Shown piece after piece: positions 22,410 to 31,141 of a DNA stretch of 64,000 nt. Origin of the DNA: Brevibacterium antiquum CNRZ 918 (lineage in GTDB: Bacteria > Actinomycetota > Actinomycetes > Actinomycetales > Brevibacteriaceae); NCBI RefSeq assembly GCF_900169145.1, contig NZ_FXZD01000004.1, positions 62,001 through 126,000 of the forward strand. The letters run 5' to 3'. Numbering within the stretch: position 1 is the first letter of the stretch; each line of letters begins with the position of its first letter. The notes beneath the pieces were generated by a model. It saw only the letters and a list, made by a program, of their open reading frames with translations. It did no database searches and was not told the DNA's origin. The position numbers and the translations under genes were made by a program.

Positions 22410-22974
22410 CGAACGGATCGGGGTCGACACCCGGCATCCATGAACGACCGGGGACGTTGTATCCGTTGGCGGCTTGCTCCTTCTTCCATTTCTTCGACCA
22501 GCGCTTGTCGAGACGGTCAACGTAGAGTGTGCCCTGCAGGTGATCGTATTCGTGCTGCATGATGCGAGCGAACCATCCTTCGGCGGTCAGTGTCACCGAC
22601 TGGCCGGTCTCATCGACACCGTTGACCGTGACACGGTCCGCGCGTTTGAGTGGAAAGTCGAGGCTGGGCACCGAGAGACACCCTTCGGTCTCATCATCGG
22701 GATCCGGGCGGGTGTCGGGGATCTTCGAGGCGATGAGCAGCGGGTTGATGAAAGTACCGCGTCTGCGGACTCCGGCATCATCTTCGGCGTGGAAGACGAA
22801 GATGCGCTTCGCTACGCCGATCTGCGGAGCTGCCAGGCCGACACCGTTGCTGGCGTCGAGGGTTTCGTGCATATCGGCGACCAAGGTTGCGAGCTCGTCG
22901 TCGAAGTCGGTGATCTTCTCCGCACGCTGATGCAGCACGGGCTCGCCGTAGATGACGATGGGATGAATAGGCAT
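22402..22974 (-). CDS. def: Peptide deformylase
   Basis: Removes the N-formyl group from nascent proteins. 190 residues from ATG 22974 (MPIHPIVIYGEP), the usual start of actinobacterial deformylases; the ATG at 23001 would add nine atypical residues. All three motifs are present: GVGLAAPQIG, EGCLSVP (metal-binding Cys) and QHEYDHLQG (two metal-binding His and the catalytic Glu). Its last bases lie inside a tandem duplication shared with the intergenic region. Confidence 0.97.
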   Translation of the reverse strand: MPIHPIVIYGEPVLHQRAEKITDFDDELATLVADMHETLDASNGVGLAAPQIGVAKRIFVFHAEDDAGVRRRGTFINPLLIASKIPDTRPDPDDETEGCLSVPSLDFPLKRADRVTVNGVDETGQSVTLTAEGWFARIMQHEYDHLQGTLYVDRLDKRWSKKWKKEQAANGYNVPGRSWMPGVDPDPFGH

Positions 22975-23479
22975 GAGGACAATCGTATCGGCTTTCGACA
23001 CCGCGTTCCGTCCGAGAATAGCCCGTTCGCCTAGGTGCCTCCCACCGGCCCTTCCACTCGGCAGTCTGCCGGGTCACCAGTCGATCCACGACTGCCTCGG
23101 CGTCTCAGATTCGCACCTCACCAGCAGGGACGAAGCCGTCGCGTCGAGCACCGAAGCTGCAGCGTCACGGGAGGCGACAGCGGCATTCGCACCCATGATT
23201 GTTCAGCGGTTCGAGCCCCCTGGGTCATTGGTGCCAGGGTCAGGCTTGGGTTCTTTGTTGAATATGTCTCGGGATGACAGTGTATTTCGCCGGAAGCGAA
23301 CATGGATTGTTGAGCAACCATCTTGGGAACAACCGGGAATGGCGCATGGTTATGATGGTGTCGAGCCGTCTCGGTCGACGAGATGAGATCGGCAGCTGAA
23401 GCCTTTGGCTGGTGGTTGTGTGACTTCTTCGTCACAGCCCTCAGCACCGAGCGAAAAAATATGCGTGAAAGGACATGTC
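22975..23479. other. 505-bp gene-free stretch between def and cysK
   Basis: Divergent promoter region of def and cysK. Short open frames on both strands have no convincing start signal or protein character. Visible structure: ATGG-A-TTG / CAA-CCAT imperfect inverted repeat near 23302-23321 and TGTGAC-N6-GTCACA at 23419-23436. I looked for a tRNA around 23170-23250 because of a GGTTCGAG stretch and found no cloverleaf. Confidence 0.6.
23419..23436 (+). promoter_or_regulatory. Inverted repeat TGTGAC-N6-GTCACA upstream of cysK
   Basis: Perfect 6-bp arms with TTCTTC between them, 44 bases before the proposed cysK start. The arms resemble the half-sites of Crp/GlxR-type operators, but the spacing (N8 between TGTGA and TCACA) is two bases too long, so I only call it an operator candidate. 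Confidence 0.4.
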
Positions 23480-24406
23480 TTGACCATCTTCAACAATGTT
23501 TCCGAACTGGTCGGCCGCACCCCGCTGATTCGTGTGAACAAGGCCAGCGAACGCTCCGGCGCGGAGATCATCGCCAAGCTTGAGTTCTACAACCCCGCTA
23601 GCTCGGTCAAGGATCGCATCGGCGTCGCGATGATCGACGCCGCCGAGGCTTCGGGGGATCTGAAGCCGGGTGGAACGATCGTCGAAGCAACCTCTGGCAA
23701 CACCGGAATCTCGCTGGCGATGGTGGGCGCCTCCCGCGGCTACAAAGTCGTGCTGACCATGCCGGAATCCATGTCGAAGGAGCGTCGCGCACTCTTGCGC
23801 GCCTTCGGTGCCGAGCTCGTCCTCACCGACAAGGCCCTGGGTATGAAGGGTGCTGTTGAGAAGGCGGAAGAATTCGCTGCCGACGGTGCTGTCCTGGTTC
23901 GCCAGTTCGAGAACAAGGCGAACGCTGAAATTCACCGTTCCACCACCGGTCCGGAGATTCTTGCCGACACCGACGGTCAAGTTGATATCTTCGTGGCGGG
24001 CGTCGGGACTGGTGGAACCATCACTGGCGCCGGAGCCGCTCTGCGGGAGTCAATCCCCGACGTGAAGATCGTCGCTGTCGAGCCTGCAGCTTCGCCGCTG
24101 CTCTCCGGCGGAGACGCCGGCCCCCACGCCATCCAGGGTCTCGGCGCGAACTTCGTTCCTGGTGTACTCGACACCAAGATCTACGATGAGGTGGTCGCCG
24201 TTGACAATGATGACGCCTTTGCCACCGCTCGCGCGGTCGCGAAGGAAGAGGGACTGCTTGTCGGAATCTCGTCTGGTGCAGCCTTGCATGCTGCGGAGGA
24301 GATCGGTGCACGTCCGGAGAACGCGGGGAAGAGGATTGTCGTTATTTTGGCCTCGTTCGGTGAGCGCTATCTCTCCACGCCGCTGTTTGCCGAATACATG
24401 GACTGA
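23480..24406 (+). CDS. cysK: Cysteine synthase A (O-acetylserine sulfhydrylase)
   Basis: Joins O-acetylserine and sulfide to cysteine with PLP. From TTG 23480 the protein has 308 residues and begins [18 protein letters not shown], the family norm; GAAAGGA at 23466-23472 is 7 bases upstream. Longer readings to 23405 would add residues unlike the family. The PLP lysine is K44 in SSVKDRIG, the phosphate/substrate loop is TSGNTGIS, and [10 protein letters not shown] binds the cofactor phosphate. cysE follows after 135 bases with a strong hairpin between, so the two may form a partly attenuated operon. The stop region (GACTGAGC) is repeated at 24420-24427. Confidence 0.96.
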   Translation: MTIFNNVSELVGRTPLIRVNKASERSGAEIIAKLEFYNPASSVKDRIGVAMIDAAEASGDLKPGGTIVEATSGNTGISLAMVGASRGYKVVLTMPESMSKERRALLRAFGAELVLTDKALGMKGAVEKAEEFAADGAVLVRQFENKANAEIHRSTTGPEILADTDGQVDIFVAGVGTGGTITGAGAALRESIPDVKIVAVEPAASPLLSGGDAGPHAIQGLGANFVPGVLDTKIYDEVVAVDNDDAFATARAVAKEEGLLVGISSGAALHAAEEIGARPENAGKRIVVILASFGERYLSTPLFAEYMD

Positions 24407-24455
24407 GCAGAAGAACTTCGACTGAGCGCTGCCTGAGGCAGATGCCGGTTCCGCG

Positions 24456-24489
24456 GTGAGGGCGTCAAACACATGTTTGACGCCCTCAC
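24456..24489 (+). terminator. 15-bp perfect hairpin between cysK and cysE
   Basis: GTGAGGGCGTCAAAC pairs perfectly with GTTTGACGCCCTCAC across a 4-base loop. No T-run follows (GACTTTGACC). Probable terminator or processing barrier of cysK; cysE begins 52 bases later. Confidence 0.7.
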
Positions 24490-24541
24490 GACTTTGACCA
24501 CGAACTGATACGAGCAAACATTAGCACGAAGGACTGTTGAG

Positions 24542-25222
24542 ATGAAGGCACTGTGGGCTGTGGCGACTGCGGCGATCGGCGCGGCCGCCTATGGGCTGAG
24601 CCGACCTGGGGTGCGCACGACTCTGCGCGAGGACCTCGATACCGTTCGCAGGCGCGATCCTGCGGCCACCAGCGATTTCGTCTCGCTGATCTCCTATCCG
24701 GGTATGCACGCGATCTGGGCGCACCGCGGCCTGCACCGACTGTGGCAGAACGAGACCACCAAGGTGCCAGCCAGGCTGATGTCACAGGCGGTGAGGACCC
24801 TTACCGGTGTCGAGATCCATCCCGGTGCGCAGATCGGGCGACGCTTCTTCATCGACCACGCCAACGGAGTCGTCATCGGTGAGACCTCGGAGATCGGTGA
24901 CGATGTGATGCTCTACCACCAGGTCACCCTGGGTGGGACGTCGATGGAACAGGCGAAGCGCCACCCGACCATCGGCAACCACGTCCTCGTGGGGGCCGGT
25001 GCGAAGATCCTCGGACCGGTCATCGTGGGCGACAATTCCTCAGTCGGGGCAAATGCGGTCGTCGTCAAAGACGTCGCTGCCGACTCGAGCGCAGTCGGAA
25101 TCCCCGCAAAGGTCAGACCCTACAAGAAGCCCACCGGCTCCGAGGGGGTCGGGTCGGAGGCCGATGACACACGCTCCAAATACTCCGACTTCGAACTGAT
25201 CGACCCGGCCATCTGGATCTGA
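24542..25222 (+). CDS. cysE: Serine O-acetyltransferase
   Basis: Makes O-acetylserine from serine and acetyl-CoA, the substrate of CysK. 226 residues; ATG 24542 follows GAAGGACTGTTGAG. The first 20 residues are hydrophobic, unlike many short CysE proteins; the conserved part starts at about residue 28 ([14 protein letters not shown]). The left-handed beta-helix of hexapeptide repeats covers about 95-190, with the catalytic [13 protein letters not shown] and [13 protein letters not shown] motifs. The acidic C-terminus ends IDPAIWI; a terminal Ile is what CysK binds in the cysteine synthase complex of other bacteria, so complex formation is plausible. Confidence 0.95.
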   Translation: MKALWAVATAAIGAAAYGLSRPGVRTTLREDLDTVRRRDPAATSDFVSLISYPGMHAIWAHRGLHRLWQNETTKVPARLMSQAVRTLTGVEIHPGAQIGRRFFIDHANGVVIGETSEIGDDVMLYHQVTLGGTSMEQAKRHPTIGNHVLVGAGAKILGPVIVGDNSSVGANAVVVKDVAADSSAVGIPAKVRPYKKPTGSEGVGSEADDTRSKYSDFELIDPAIWI

Positions 25223-25423
25223 GAGTCATTCGGATCTGACCGGGACGCTCGCTCACCAACTCCATCCGTCAACTCGGTCTTCGCCGGGTCTGCCTCGTCG
25301 ACATCCGTTGAAGGGCGTCGGCTTGGAAGGGCCGGCGATTGCACTGTCATGGCCTTCGGGAGTGCTGGACGAGAAGGCGCGGGAATACTTTCCGCCCAAT
25401 GTCCGTTAAACTTTCAACTAATT

Positions 25424-25439
25424 ACTTCAAAACTGAAGT
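25424..25439 (+). promoter_or_regulatory. Operator candidate of the flavin monooxygenase operon
   Basis: ACTTCA and TGAAGT form a perfect inverted repeat across AAAC, in an unusually AT-rich stretch (about 25405-25455) before the start at 25487; further TTCAA/TTGAA-like half-sites lie around it. This is the size expected for a MarR dimer site, and a MarR gene is third in the operon. Confidence 0.5.
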
Positions 25440-25486
25440 GTTGCAGTTCAAGGAAAGTTCGTGAGCGGCGGGCAGAAGGAGCAGGC

Positions 25487-26665
25487 ATGGAACTGGGAAT
25501 CTTCACCATTGGAGACATCACCAGCGATCCCACCAACGGGACCACGGTGTCTGAGAATCAGCGGATCAAGAACACGGTCGAGATCGCCAAGAAGGCCGAA
25601 GAGGCTGGCCTCGACGTCTTCGCCACCGGTCAACACCACAACCCGCCGTTCGTCGCACCCGCGAACCCACCGGTCCTGCTGTCGAACATAGCAGCACAGA
25701 CTCAGAAGCTGCGTCTGTCTACTGCCACCACGCTGATCACCACCACCGACCCGGTGCGCATCGCCGAGGACTACTCGTATGCACAGCATCTCTCCGACGG
25801 GCGCATCAGCCTGATCATGGGACGCGGCAACACGGGCCCCGTCTATCCCTGGTTCGGCAAGGATATCCGCTCGGGCATCCCGCTGGCGGTGGAGAACTAC
25901 AACCTGCTCTACCGCCTCTGGCGGGAGAAGAACATCGACTGGGAAGGCAAGTTCCGCACGCCGTTGAATGGTTTCACCGCGACACCGACGCCACTCGACG
26001 ATGTCCCACCTTTCGTGTGGCACGGATCGATCCGCAGCCCCGAAATCGCTGAGCAGGCCGCGTATTACGGCGACGGATTCTTCCACAACAACATCTTCTG
26101 GCCGATGTCGCACACCGCTCGCATGGTGAGGCTCTACCGTCAGCGCTACGAATACTACGGACACGGAGCAGCGAACCAGGCGATCGTCGGGCTCGGAGGT
26201 CAGGTCTTCATGCGCAAGAACTCACGTGACGCTGTCAACGAATTCCGTCCGTACTTCGACAACGCACCGGTCTACGGTCACGGTCCCAGCCTCGAGGACT
26301 TCTCGGCACAGACCCCGTTGACCGTCGGATCGCCCCAGCAGGTCATCGAACGCACCCTGAGTTTCCGCGACTGGGCCGGGGACTACCAGCGTCAGCTGTT
26401 CCTCATCGACCACGCGGGACTGCCGCAGAAGACGGTGCTGGAACAGCTCGACCTCCTCGGCGAAGAGGTTGTCCCGGTCCTGCGGAAGGAATTTAAGAAG
26501 GGCCGTCCGGCCGATGTTCCCGACGCACCGACACACGAATCACTCGTCCTGCGTCACCGCGAAGGCCGCGACCCCATCCCCGGCGGGGGTCCCGGATCGC
26601 GTGCCCATGCCGACCGTGCGGCCAAGTCCGCAGAGCACAACGACGCCCAAGGAGCTGATCGATGA
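25487..26665 (+). CDS. CE1758-family FMN-dependent luciferase-like monooxygenase
   Basis: 392 residues from ATG 25487 (after AGAAGGAG); the open frame upstream to 25349 has no protein character. It is a bacterial-luciferase-type TIM barrel flavin monooxygenase: MELGIFTIGD at the N-terminus, the LLM signature around DGRISLIMGRGNTGP and WHGSIRSPEIAEQAAYYGDG. The last about 50 residues are disordered (GGGPGSRAHAD). The downstream gene is the matching CE1759-type FMN reductase, overlapping as ATGATG; together they form a two-component system in which reduced FMN is passed to the oxygenase. The substrate is unknown. A MarR gene closes the operon. Confidence 0.92.
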   Translation: MELGIFTIGDITSDPTNGTTVSENQRIKNTVEIAKKAEEAGLDVFATGQHHNPPFVAPANPPVLLSNIAAQTQKLRLSTATTLITTTDPVRIAEDYSYAQHLSDGRISLIMGRGNTGPVYPWFGKDIRSGIPLAVENYNLLYRLWREKNIDWEGKFRTPLNGFTATPTPLDDVPPFVWHGSIRSPEIAEQAAYYGDGFFHNNIFWPMSHTARMVRLYRQRYEYYGHGAANQAIVGLGGQVFMRKNSRDAVNEFRPYFDNAPVYGHGPSLEDFSAQTPLTVGSPQQVIERTLSFRDWAGDYQRQLFLIDHAGLPQKTVLEQLDLLGEEVVPVLRKEFKKGRPADVPDAPTHESLVLRHREGRDPIPGGGPGSRAHADRAAKSAEHNDAQGADR

Positions 26666-27381
26666 TGCGAATCCTGTGCATCACGACCTCGCTGAGCGAG
26701 GACTCGACCACACTGAAACTGTCGAACAAGATCATCGCAGCCGCCATCTCGGCGGCGCAAGATGCGGGTCTGAGCGCGGAGACCGACCTCGTCAACGTGC
26801 GGAACCTGAGCTCAGACCTCACCGATATGGCACTGACCGGGTTTCGTTCGGGAAATCTCGAAGCGACATTCGCACAGGTCGGTCAGGCGGACGTGATCGT
26901 CACCGTGGCCCCCGTGTACAAGGTCGCACCGGTGGGACTGCATATCCTGTTCTGGCAGCTCATCGACGAAAAGGCACTGGCGAACAAGCCCGTGCTCATC
27001 GGCTCCACCGGCGGCACGCCGCGGCACTCGCTGGCCGGTGAGACCGTGCTGCGCCCGATGCTGTCCTACCTCAAGGGCATCGTAGTGCCGACGACGGTCT
27101 TCGCCGCGACCGATGACTGGGGCAGCGTCGAGGGCGGCCGCAGCCTCAATGCCCGGATCACCCAGGCCAGCGAGGAGCTGGTCGGCTTGGCGGCGAGCCT
27201 CAGCGGTGTCGATGTCGGTCCCACAGCCGATCCCAAGGTCGGTCCCACAGCCGGCCCCAAGGTCGGCTCCACATCGACGCCCGGTGAGTTCGGCAGTCGT
27301 ACCAGAGACGGAAATCCGAGCATCGATGATGAGTTCAATCCCGATCTCATCACCCCCTTCGCCCAGCTTCTCGAGGGGTGA
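26662..27381 (+). CDS. CE1759-family NAD(P)H-dependent FMN reductase
   Basis: 239 residues; flavodoxin-like reductase that should supply FMNH2 to the monooxygenase just upstream (4-base overlap). The nucleotide/flavin-binding parts are SLSEDSTTLKLSN at the N-terminus, TVAPVYKVAPVGLHILFWQL and IGSTGGTPRHSL. After the conserved core (about residue 178) comes a tail with two perfect-to-near copies of VGPTA-D/G-PK and a third partial one (about residues 185-208), encoded by a 24-base tandem repeat at about 27219-27275. The tail looks unstructured. A GTGA-type junction leads to the MarR gene. Confidence 0.9.
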   Translation: MMRILCITTSLSEDSTTLKLSNKIIAAAISAAQDAGLSAETDLVNVRNLSSDLTDMALTGFRSGNLEATFAQVGQADVIVTVAPVYKVAPVGLHILFWQLIDEKALANKPVLIGSTGGTPRHSLAGETVLRPMLSYLKGIVVPTTVFAATDDWGSVEGGRSLNARITQASEELVGLAASLSGVDVGPTADPKVGPTAGPKVGSTSTPGEFGSRTRDGNPSIDDEFNPDLITPFAQLLEG

Positions 27382-27848
27382 CGATGGTCGAGATCAAGCT
27401 CGGCCGAGGTCGTGACGAGCTCGCGCAGAGGTCGTGGCGGTTGTACTTCGAGACCTCGCAGCGCATCCGGCAGAACCTCGAGGGCAGCCTCAAGGATCGG
27501 GCGGGTCTGACCGTCAGTGACTACAACACGCTCCTGTTGCTGTGGGAGGAGCCCACCCACACGCTGACGATGAGTGCATTGGCAAGGAAGCTTGTGTTCT
27601 CTCCATCGCGGCTCACCTACCGGATCAGGGTGCTCGAAGACGCCAGACTGGTGACGAAGACGGAATGCCCGGACGACAAACGGGCACACAACGTCGGCCT
27701 CACCGAGGTTGGGGCACAGGCCTTCCTCGATGCGGGGCGTCAGCACCGGGAGAACATCGACGAGGTGTTCCTCTCCCATGTCGACGATGAGGAGCTCGAA
27801 GTCATCGAGAGAGTGTTCGCAAGGATCGGCAAGGCGCTGCCGGACTAG
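27378..27848 (+). CDS. MarR-family transcriptional regulator
   Basis: 156 residues from GTG 27378, or 154 from ATG 27384, which has the better-placed GAGGG. The winged helix lies at about 45-115 (LTMSALARKLVFSPSRLTYR, then EDARLVTKTECPDDKRAHN as the wing), with helices for dimerisation on both sides. It is third in the operon with the CE1758/CE1759 flavin pair and is the likely local regulator, probably acting at the palindrome 25424-25439. The inducer is unknown. Confidence 0.93.
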   Translation: MTMVEIKLGRGRDELAQRSWRLYFETSQRIRQNLEGSLKDRAGLTVSDYNTLLLLWEEPTHTLTMSALARKLVFSPSRLTYRIRVLEDARLVTKTECPDDKRAHNVGLTEVGAQAFLDAGRQHRENIDEVFLSHVDDEELEVIERVFARIGKALPD

Positions 27849-27907
27849 TCCCTGCCGGAATATGCCTGCTGGAATATGCCTGCTGGATTCCGTCTGCCGG
27901 AATGCCC
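27837..27907 (+). repeat. Five 14-bp tandem units at the end of the MarR gene
   Basis: Units CTGCCGGACTAGTC (with the TAG stop), CTGCCGGAATATGC, CTGCTGGAATATGC, CTGCTGGATTCCGT and CTGCCGGAATGCCC follow each other, with one extra base after the first. Seen directly. Confidence 0.9.
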
Positions 27908-27943
27908 CTGCCTCAGTGAGCTGGTTCGTGGGACAATGTGTCT

Positions 27944-28891
27944 ATGTCGATCAAGACCATTGCCTTTCCAGATTCCGAACTCCGCAACCGCGTCATCGCC
28001 CGGATTCCGGCGCACCAGCGTGCCAACGTCGACCTGGTCGTCTACTCGGATGCCGAGAAGTCAGCGAAGCTGAGCCGAGATGACGTCGATGTCGTCGTGC
28101 TCCCGTACCTCAATTCGGGACCGACAATCGAACTGCTCGACGAGTTGCCGAACCTGGGCCTGGTCATCACGCAGACCACGGGCTATGACCCTGTCGCGCA
28201 TCTGCCGGAGCGCGGCATCCAGGTGGCGACCGCCTCGGGCGTGCACACCGGCGGAACGGCCGAGCTCGCACTGACACTGACCCTGGCCAGCCTGCGCGGA
28301 ATCGACGATGCCGTTCGCGCTCAGAGCGCAAGGATCTGGAACCACAAGCGCAACCGCTCCCTGCAGGACCGCCGCGTCATGATCATCGGCGCCGGTGAGA
28401 TCGGGTCGGCTATCGCTGATCGATTCGAACCTTTCGAAGTCGACCTCACACGGGTCGCGACGAGGGCACGTGAAGACGCTCGCGGCCGGATCCACGGCGT
28501 CGATGAACTGCCGAACCTGCTTCCCCACACAGAGGTGGTCGTCCTCATCACGCCACTGACCGAATCAACGAACAAGCTCGTCGACAAGGACTTCCTGGCC
28601 CGATTGCCAGACAACGCCCTGATCGTCAACGTCGCTCGAGGCAAGATCGTTGACACCGACGCGCTCGTTGCCGAGCTGAGCACCGGTCGCCTCCATGCCG
28701 CTCTCGACGTCATGGATCCCGAGCCGCTGCCGGACGACCATCCGCTGTGGGGGAGCCCGAACACTCTCATCACACCTCATGAGGGAGGCGACACCTCGGC
28801 GTTCGAGCCTCGGGTGGTGCAGATTCTGGCCGAGCAGGTCCGTCGGCTCAACGATGGCGAAGCGCCGCTCAACCTCGTCTCGACGGAGTGA
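27944..28891 (+). CDS. D-isomer-specific 2-hydroxyacid dehydrogenase
   Basis: 315 residues from ATG 27944 (a GTG two codons earlier is also possible). NAD(P)-dependent oxidoreductase of the SerA/D-lactate dehydrogenase superfamily. The Rossmann motif is MIIGAGEIGSAIADRFEPF, the catalytic Arg region is IVNVARGKIVDTDAL, the Glu follows in MDPEPLP and the His is in LITPHEGG. The substrate is not predictable; a glyoxylate/hydroxypyruvate-type role is usual. It stands alone between the flavin operon and ilvD. Confidence 0.9.
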   Translation: MSIKTIAFPDSELRNRVIARIPAHQRANVDLVVYSDAEKSAKLSRDDVDVVVLPYLNSGPTIELLDELPNLGLVITQTTGYDPVAHLPERGIQVATASGVHTGGTAELALTLTLASLRGIDDAVRAQSARIWNHKRNRSLQDRRVMIIGAGEIGSAIADRFEPFEVDLTRVATRAREDARGRIHGVDELPNLLPHTEVVVLITPLTESTNKLVDKDFLARLPDNALIVNVARGKIVDTDALVAELSTGRLHAALDVMDPEPLPDDHPLWGSPNTLITPHEGGDTSAFEPRVVQILAEQVRRLNDGEAPLNLVSTE

Positions 28892-28970
28892 TCGCCTGAA
28901 CTGCTCACAATAGGTTCCAACATGCGAGAACTCGGCATATACATGATGGACTCGGGCGTAGAGTGCCTGC

Positions 28971-30683
28971 ATGAGCATTGATACGAACTCCACCACCCCG
29001 GACATCAAACCTCGTTCTCGCGACGTCACCGACGGTCTCGAAGCCACTGCCGCACGCGGCATGCTGAGGGCAGTCGGCATGGGCGATGACGACTGGGTCA
29101 AGCCGCAGATCGCCATCGCGACCTCGTGGAACGAGATCACCCCGTGCAACATGTCTCTGCAGCGTCTCGGCGGGGCCGCCAAAGAAGGCGTCCATGAGGC
29201 AGGCGGCTTCCCCCTGGAGTTCGGCACCATCTCCGTCTCCGACGGCATCTCGATGGGCCACGAGGGCATGCACTACTCGCTGGTCTCACGCGAGGTCATC
29301 ACCGACTCCGTCGAGACCGTGATGAGCGCCGAGCGACTCGACGGGTCCGTCCTCATGGCCGGCTGTGACAAGTCGATCCCGGGCATGCTCATGGCATCCG
29401 CCCGCCTCGGCCTCTCCAGCGTCTTCCTCTACAACGGCTCGATCATGCCGGGTACCGCGAAGATGGAGGACGGCACCGAGAAGGAAGTCACCCTCATCGA
29501 CGCCTTCGAAGCAGTCGGCGCCTGCCGTGCCGGAACCATCAGCCAAAAAGACGTCGACTCCATTGAGCGCGCCGTCTGCCCGGGTGAAGGCGCCTGTGGT
29601 GGCATGTACACCGCGAATACGATGGCCTCGGCGGCCGAGGCGATGGGCATGTCCCTGCCCGGCTCGGCCGCACCTCCTGCCATCCACCGCGACCGCACGA
29701 TGTTCGCGCGCAAATCCGGTGATGCTGTCGTCAACCTGCTGCGTCAGGGAATCACGGCGAAGGACATCATCACCCGCGAATCGCTGCACAACGCGATCGC
29801 CGTGGTCATGGCCTTCGGCGGATCGACCAACGCGGTTCTCCACCTCCTGGCCATCGCTCATGAAGCCAACGTCGATCTTTCACTCGATGACTTCAACCGC
29901 ATCGGTGACAAGGTCCCGCACCTGGGCAACGTCAAGCCCTTCGGCCAGTACGTGATGAACGATGTGTTCAAGATCGGCGGCGTGCCCGTGATCATGAAGG
30001 CACTGCTCGACGCGGGTCTGCTCAACGGCGACTGCATGACGGTGACAGGCAAGACCGTGGCCGAGAACCTCGAGACGATCAACCCACCGGACCCCGACGG
30101 CAAGATCCTGCGCGCGATGAACAACCCGATCCACGCCACCGGCGGACTCACCGTGCTCAAGGGCTCGATGGCGCCCGAGGGTGCCGTCGTGAAGTCCGCT
30201 GGCTTCGACGCCGATGTCTTCGAAGGCACGGCGCGGGTGTTCAACCAGGAGAAGCCGGCCATGGATGCTGTGCTCAACAATGAGCTGCAGAAGGGCGATG
30301 TCGTCGTCATCCGCTATGAGGGGCCCAAGGGCGGCCCGGGCATGCGCGAGATGCTCGCCATCACCGGAGCGATCAAGGGGGCAGGCATCGGCAAGGACGT
30401 CCTGCTCATCACCGACGGACGCTTCTCCGGAGGGTCCACCGGCCTGTGCATCGGCCACGTCGCGCCCGAGGCCGTCGATGGCGGACCGATCGCGCTCGTC
30501 GAGGACGGGGACAAGATCACCGTCGACATCGCGGCCCGCTCGATTGAACTCCACGTTGACGAGTCGGTGCTCGAAGAGCGTCGCAAGACCTGGACGATTC
30601 CCGAGAACCACCGCCTCACCGGTGTGCTCGGGAAGTACGCGAAGCTCGTGCAGTCGGCCTCCACCGGTGCCGTCTGCTTCTGA
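28971..30683 (+). CDS. ilvD: Dihydroxy-acid dehydratase
   Basis: Third common step of valine and isoleucine synthesis: dehydrates dihydroxyisovalerate and its homolog to the 2-keto acids. 570 residues. Fe-S cluster cysteines are seen in [18 protein letters not shown] and [14 protein letters not shown]; the last segment is a family signature. The gene is apart from ilvBNC (15 kb) and followed by a strong terminator at 30750. Confidence 0.97.
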   Translation: MSIDTNSTTPDIKPRSRDVTDGLEATAARGMLRAVGMGDDDWVKPQIAIATSWNEITPCNMSLQRLGGAAKEGVHEAGGFPLEFGTISVSDGISMGHEGMHYSLVSREVITDSVETVMSAERLDGSVLMAGCDKSIPGMLMASARLGLSSVFLYNGSIMPGTAKMEDGTEKEVTLIDAFEAVGACRAGTISQKDVDSIERAVCPGEGACGGMYTANTMASAAEAMGMSLPGSAAPPAIHRDRTMFARKSGDAVVNLLRQGITAKDIITRESLHNAIAVVMAFGGSTNAVLHLLAIAHEANVDLSLDDFNRIGDKVPHLGNVKPFGQYVMNDVFKIGGVPVIMKALLDAGLLNGDCMTVTGKTVAENLETINPPDPDGKILRAMNNPIHATGGLTVLKGSMAPEGAVVKSAGFDADVFEGTARVFNQEKPAMDAVLNNELQKGDVVVIRYEGPKGGPGMREMLAITGAIKGAGIGKDVLLITDGRFSGGSTGLCIGHVAPEAVDGGPIALVEDGDKITVDIAARSIELHVDESVLEERRKTWTIPENHRLTGVLGKYAKLVQSASTGAVCF

Positions 30684-30749
30684 GTAGGGGACACCCGATG
30701 ATCTGATGATCGAATAGTCGAGCCCCGGATAGCGGGGATCGATCCATCG

Positions 30750-30790
30750 CCGAGGTGGTGCGGACCAATGTCCGCACCACCTCGGCTTTT
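30750..30790 (+). terminator. Rho-independent terminator of ilvD
   Basis: CCGAGGTGGTGCGGAC pairs perfectly with GTCCGCACCACCTCGG across CAAT, then CTTTT. A 16-bp stem. Confidence 0.93.
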
Positions 30791-31141
30791 CTGTGCCTGA
30801 TGAGGCAAAGGACCACCCCTTGTTACCCAACTGTAACCACGGCGTGTCGCCCGAGAATCTGCGGCACCGCCGGATGGAGAGAAAGAAATTGAGCAAGGTG
30901 TTTTGTGCGGGGGATCACATCTGGGTACAGTACAACTTACGTTCAGTTGTTTGTGATGGTTCACGGATGAACCGCGCAGAGTTGCTGAGCTGACAACACT
31001 TGACGCAAAGGAACTTTGACCGCAGATGACTCGCACACCCCTCGAGATTCGCAAAGAGATCTATTCCCTCATCCCCGGACCGATGCATCAGTCAGAGAAT
31101 AATCACGAAAGTTCTCGAGTCGCAGCGATTTAGGTCTCGGC
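30791..31141. other. Gene-free stretch before the first peptide ABC operon
   Basis: About 350 bases, lower in GC than the flanks. It holds the inverted repeat ACAACT-N7-AGTTGT (30932-30950), a TTGACG/TTTGACC-rich part near 30999-31020 that may hold a promoter, and a 35-codon open frame (31026-31133) with no well-placed ribosome site. I do not call the short frame a gene. Confidence 0.5.
30932..30950 (+). promoter_or_regulatory. Operator candidate upstream of dpp operon 1
   Basis: ACAACT and AGTTGT are perfect arms across 7 bases, about 190 bases before the first permease gene. The factor is unknown; the form would suit a GntR- or MarR-type dimer. Confidence 0.4.

Noticed and set aside
23161..23250. 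Possible tRNA because of GGTTCGAGCCCC and an open frame with SGIRTHD
   Set aside because: The T-stem has a mismatch, no matching 7-base acceptor strand lies 60-70 bases upstream, and no anticodon stem can be drawn.
23035..23277. 80-codon open frame between def and cysK
   Set aside because: No ribosome site, Arg/Pro/Ser composition of a non-coding GC-rich frame, no family look.
23419..23436. Crp/GlxR site before cysK
   Set aside because: Half-sites fit but the spacing is two bases too long, so only kept as an unspecific operator candidate.
25349..25486. N-terminal extension of the monooxygenase
   Set aside because: The ATG at 25487 has a strong ribosome site and begins the conserved protein; the extension covers the promoter region.
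28922..28981. Short peptide frame overlapping the ilvD start, checked as attenuator leader
   Set aside because: Few branched-chain codons and no terminator hairpin before ilvD.
31026..31133. 35-codon open frame before the first permease gene
   Set aside because: No ribosome site at the right distance and no run of codons that would suggest a leader peptide; kept only as a note in the intergenic entry.
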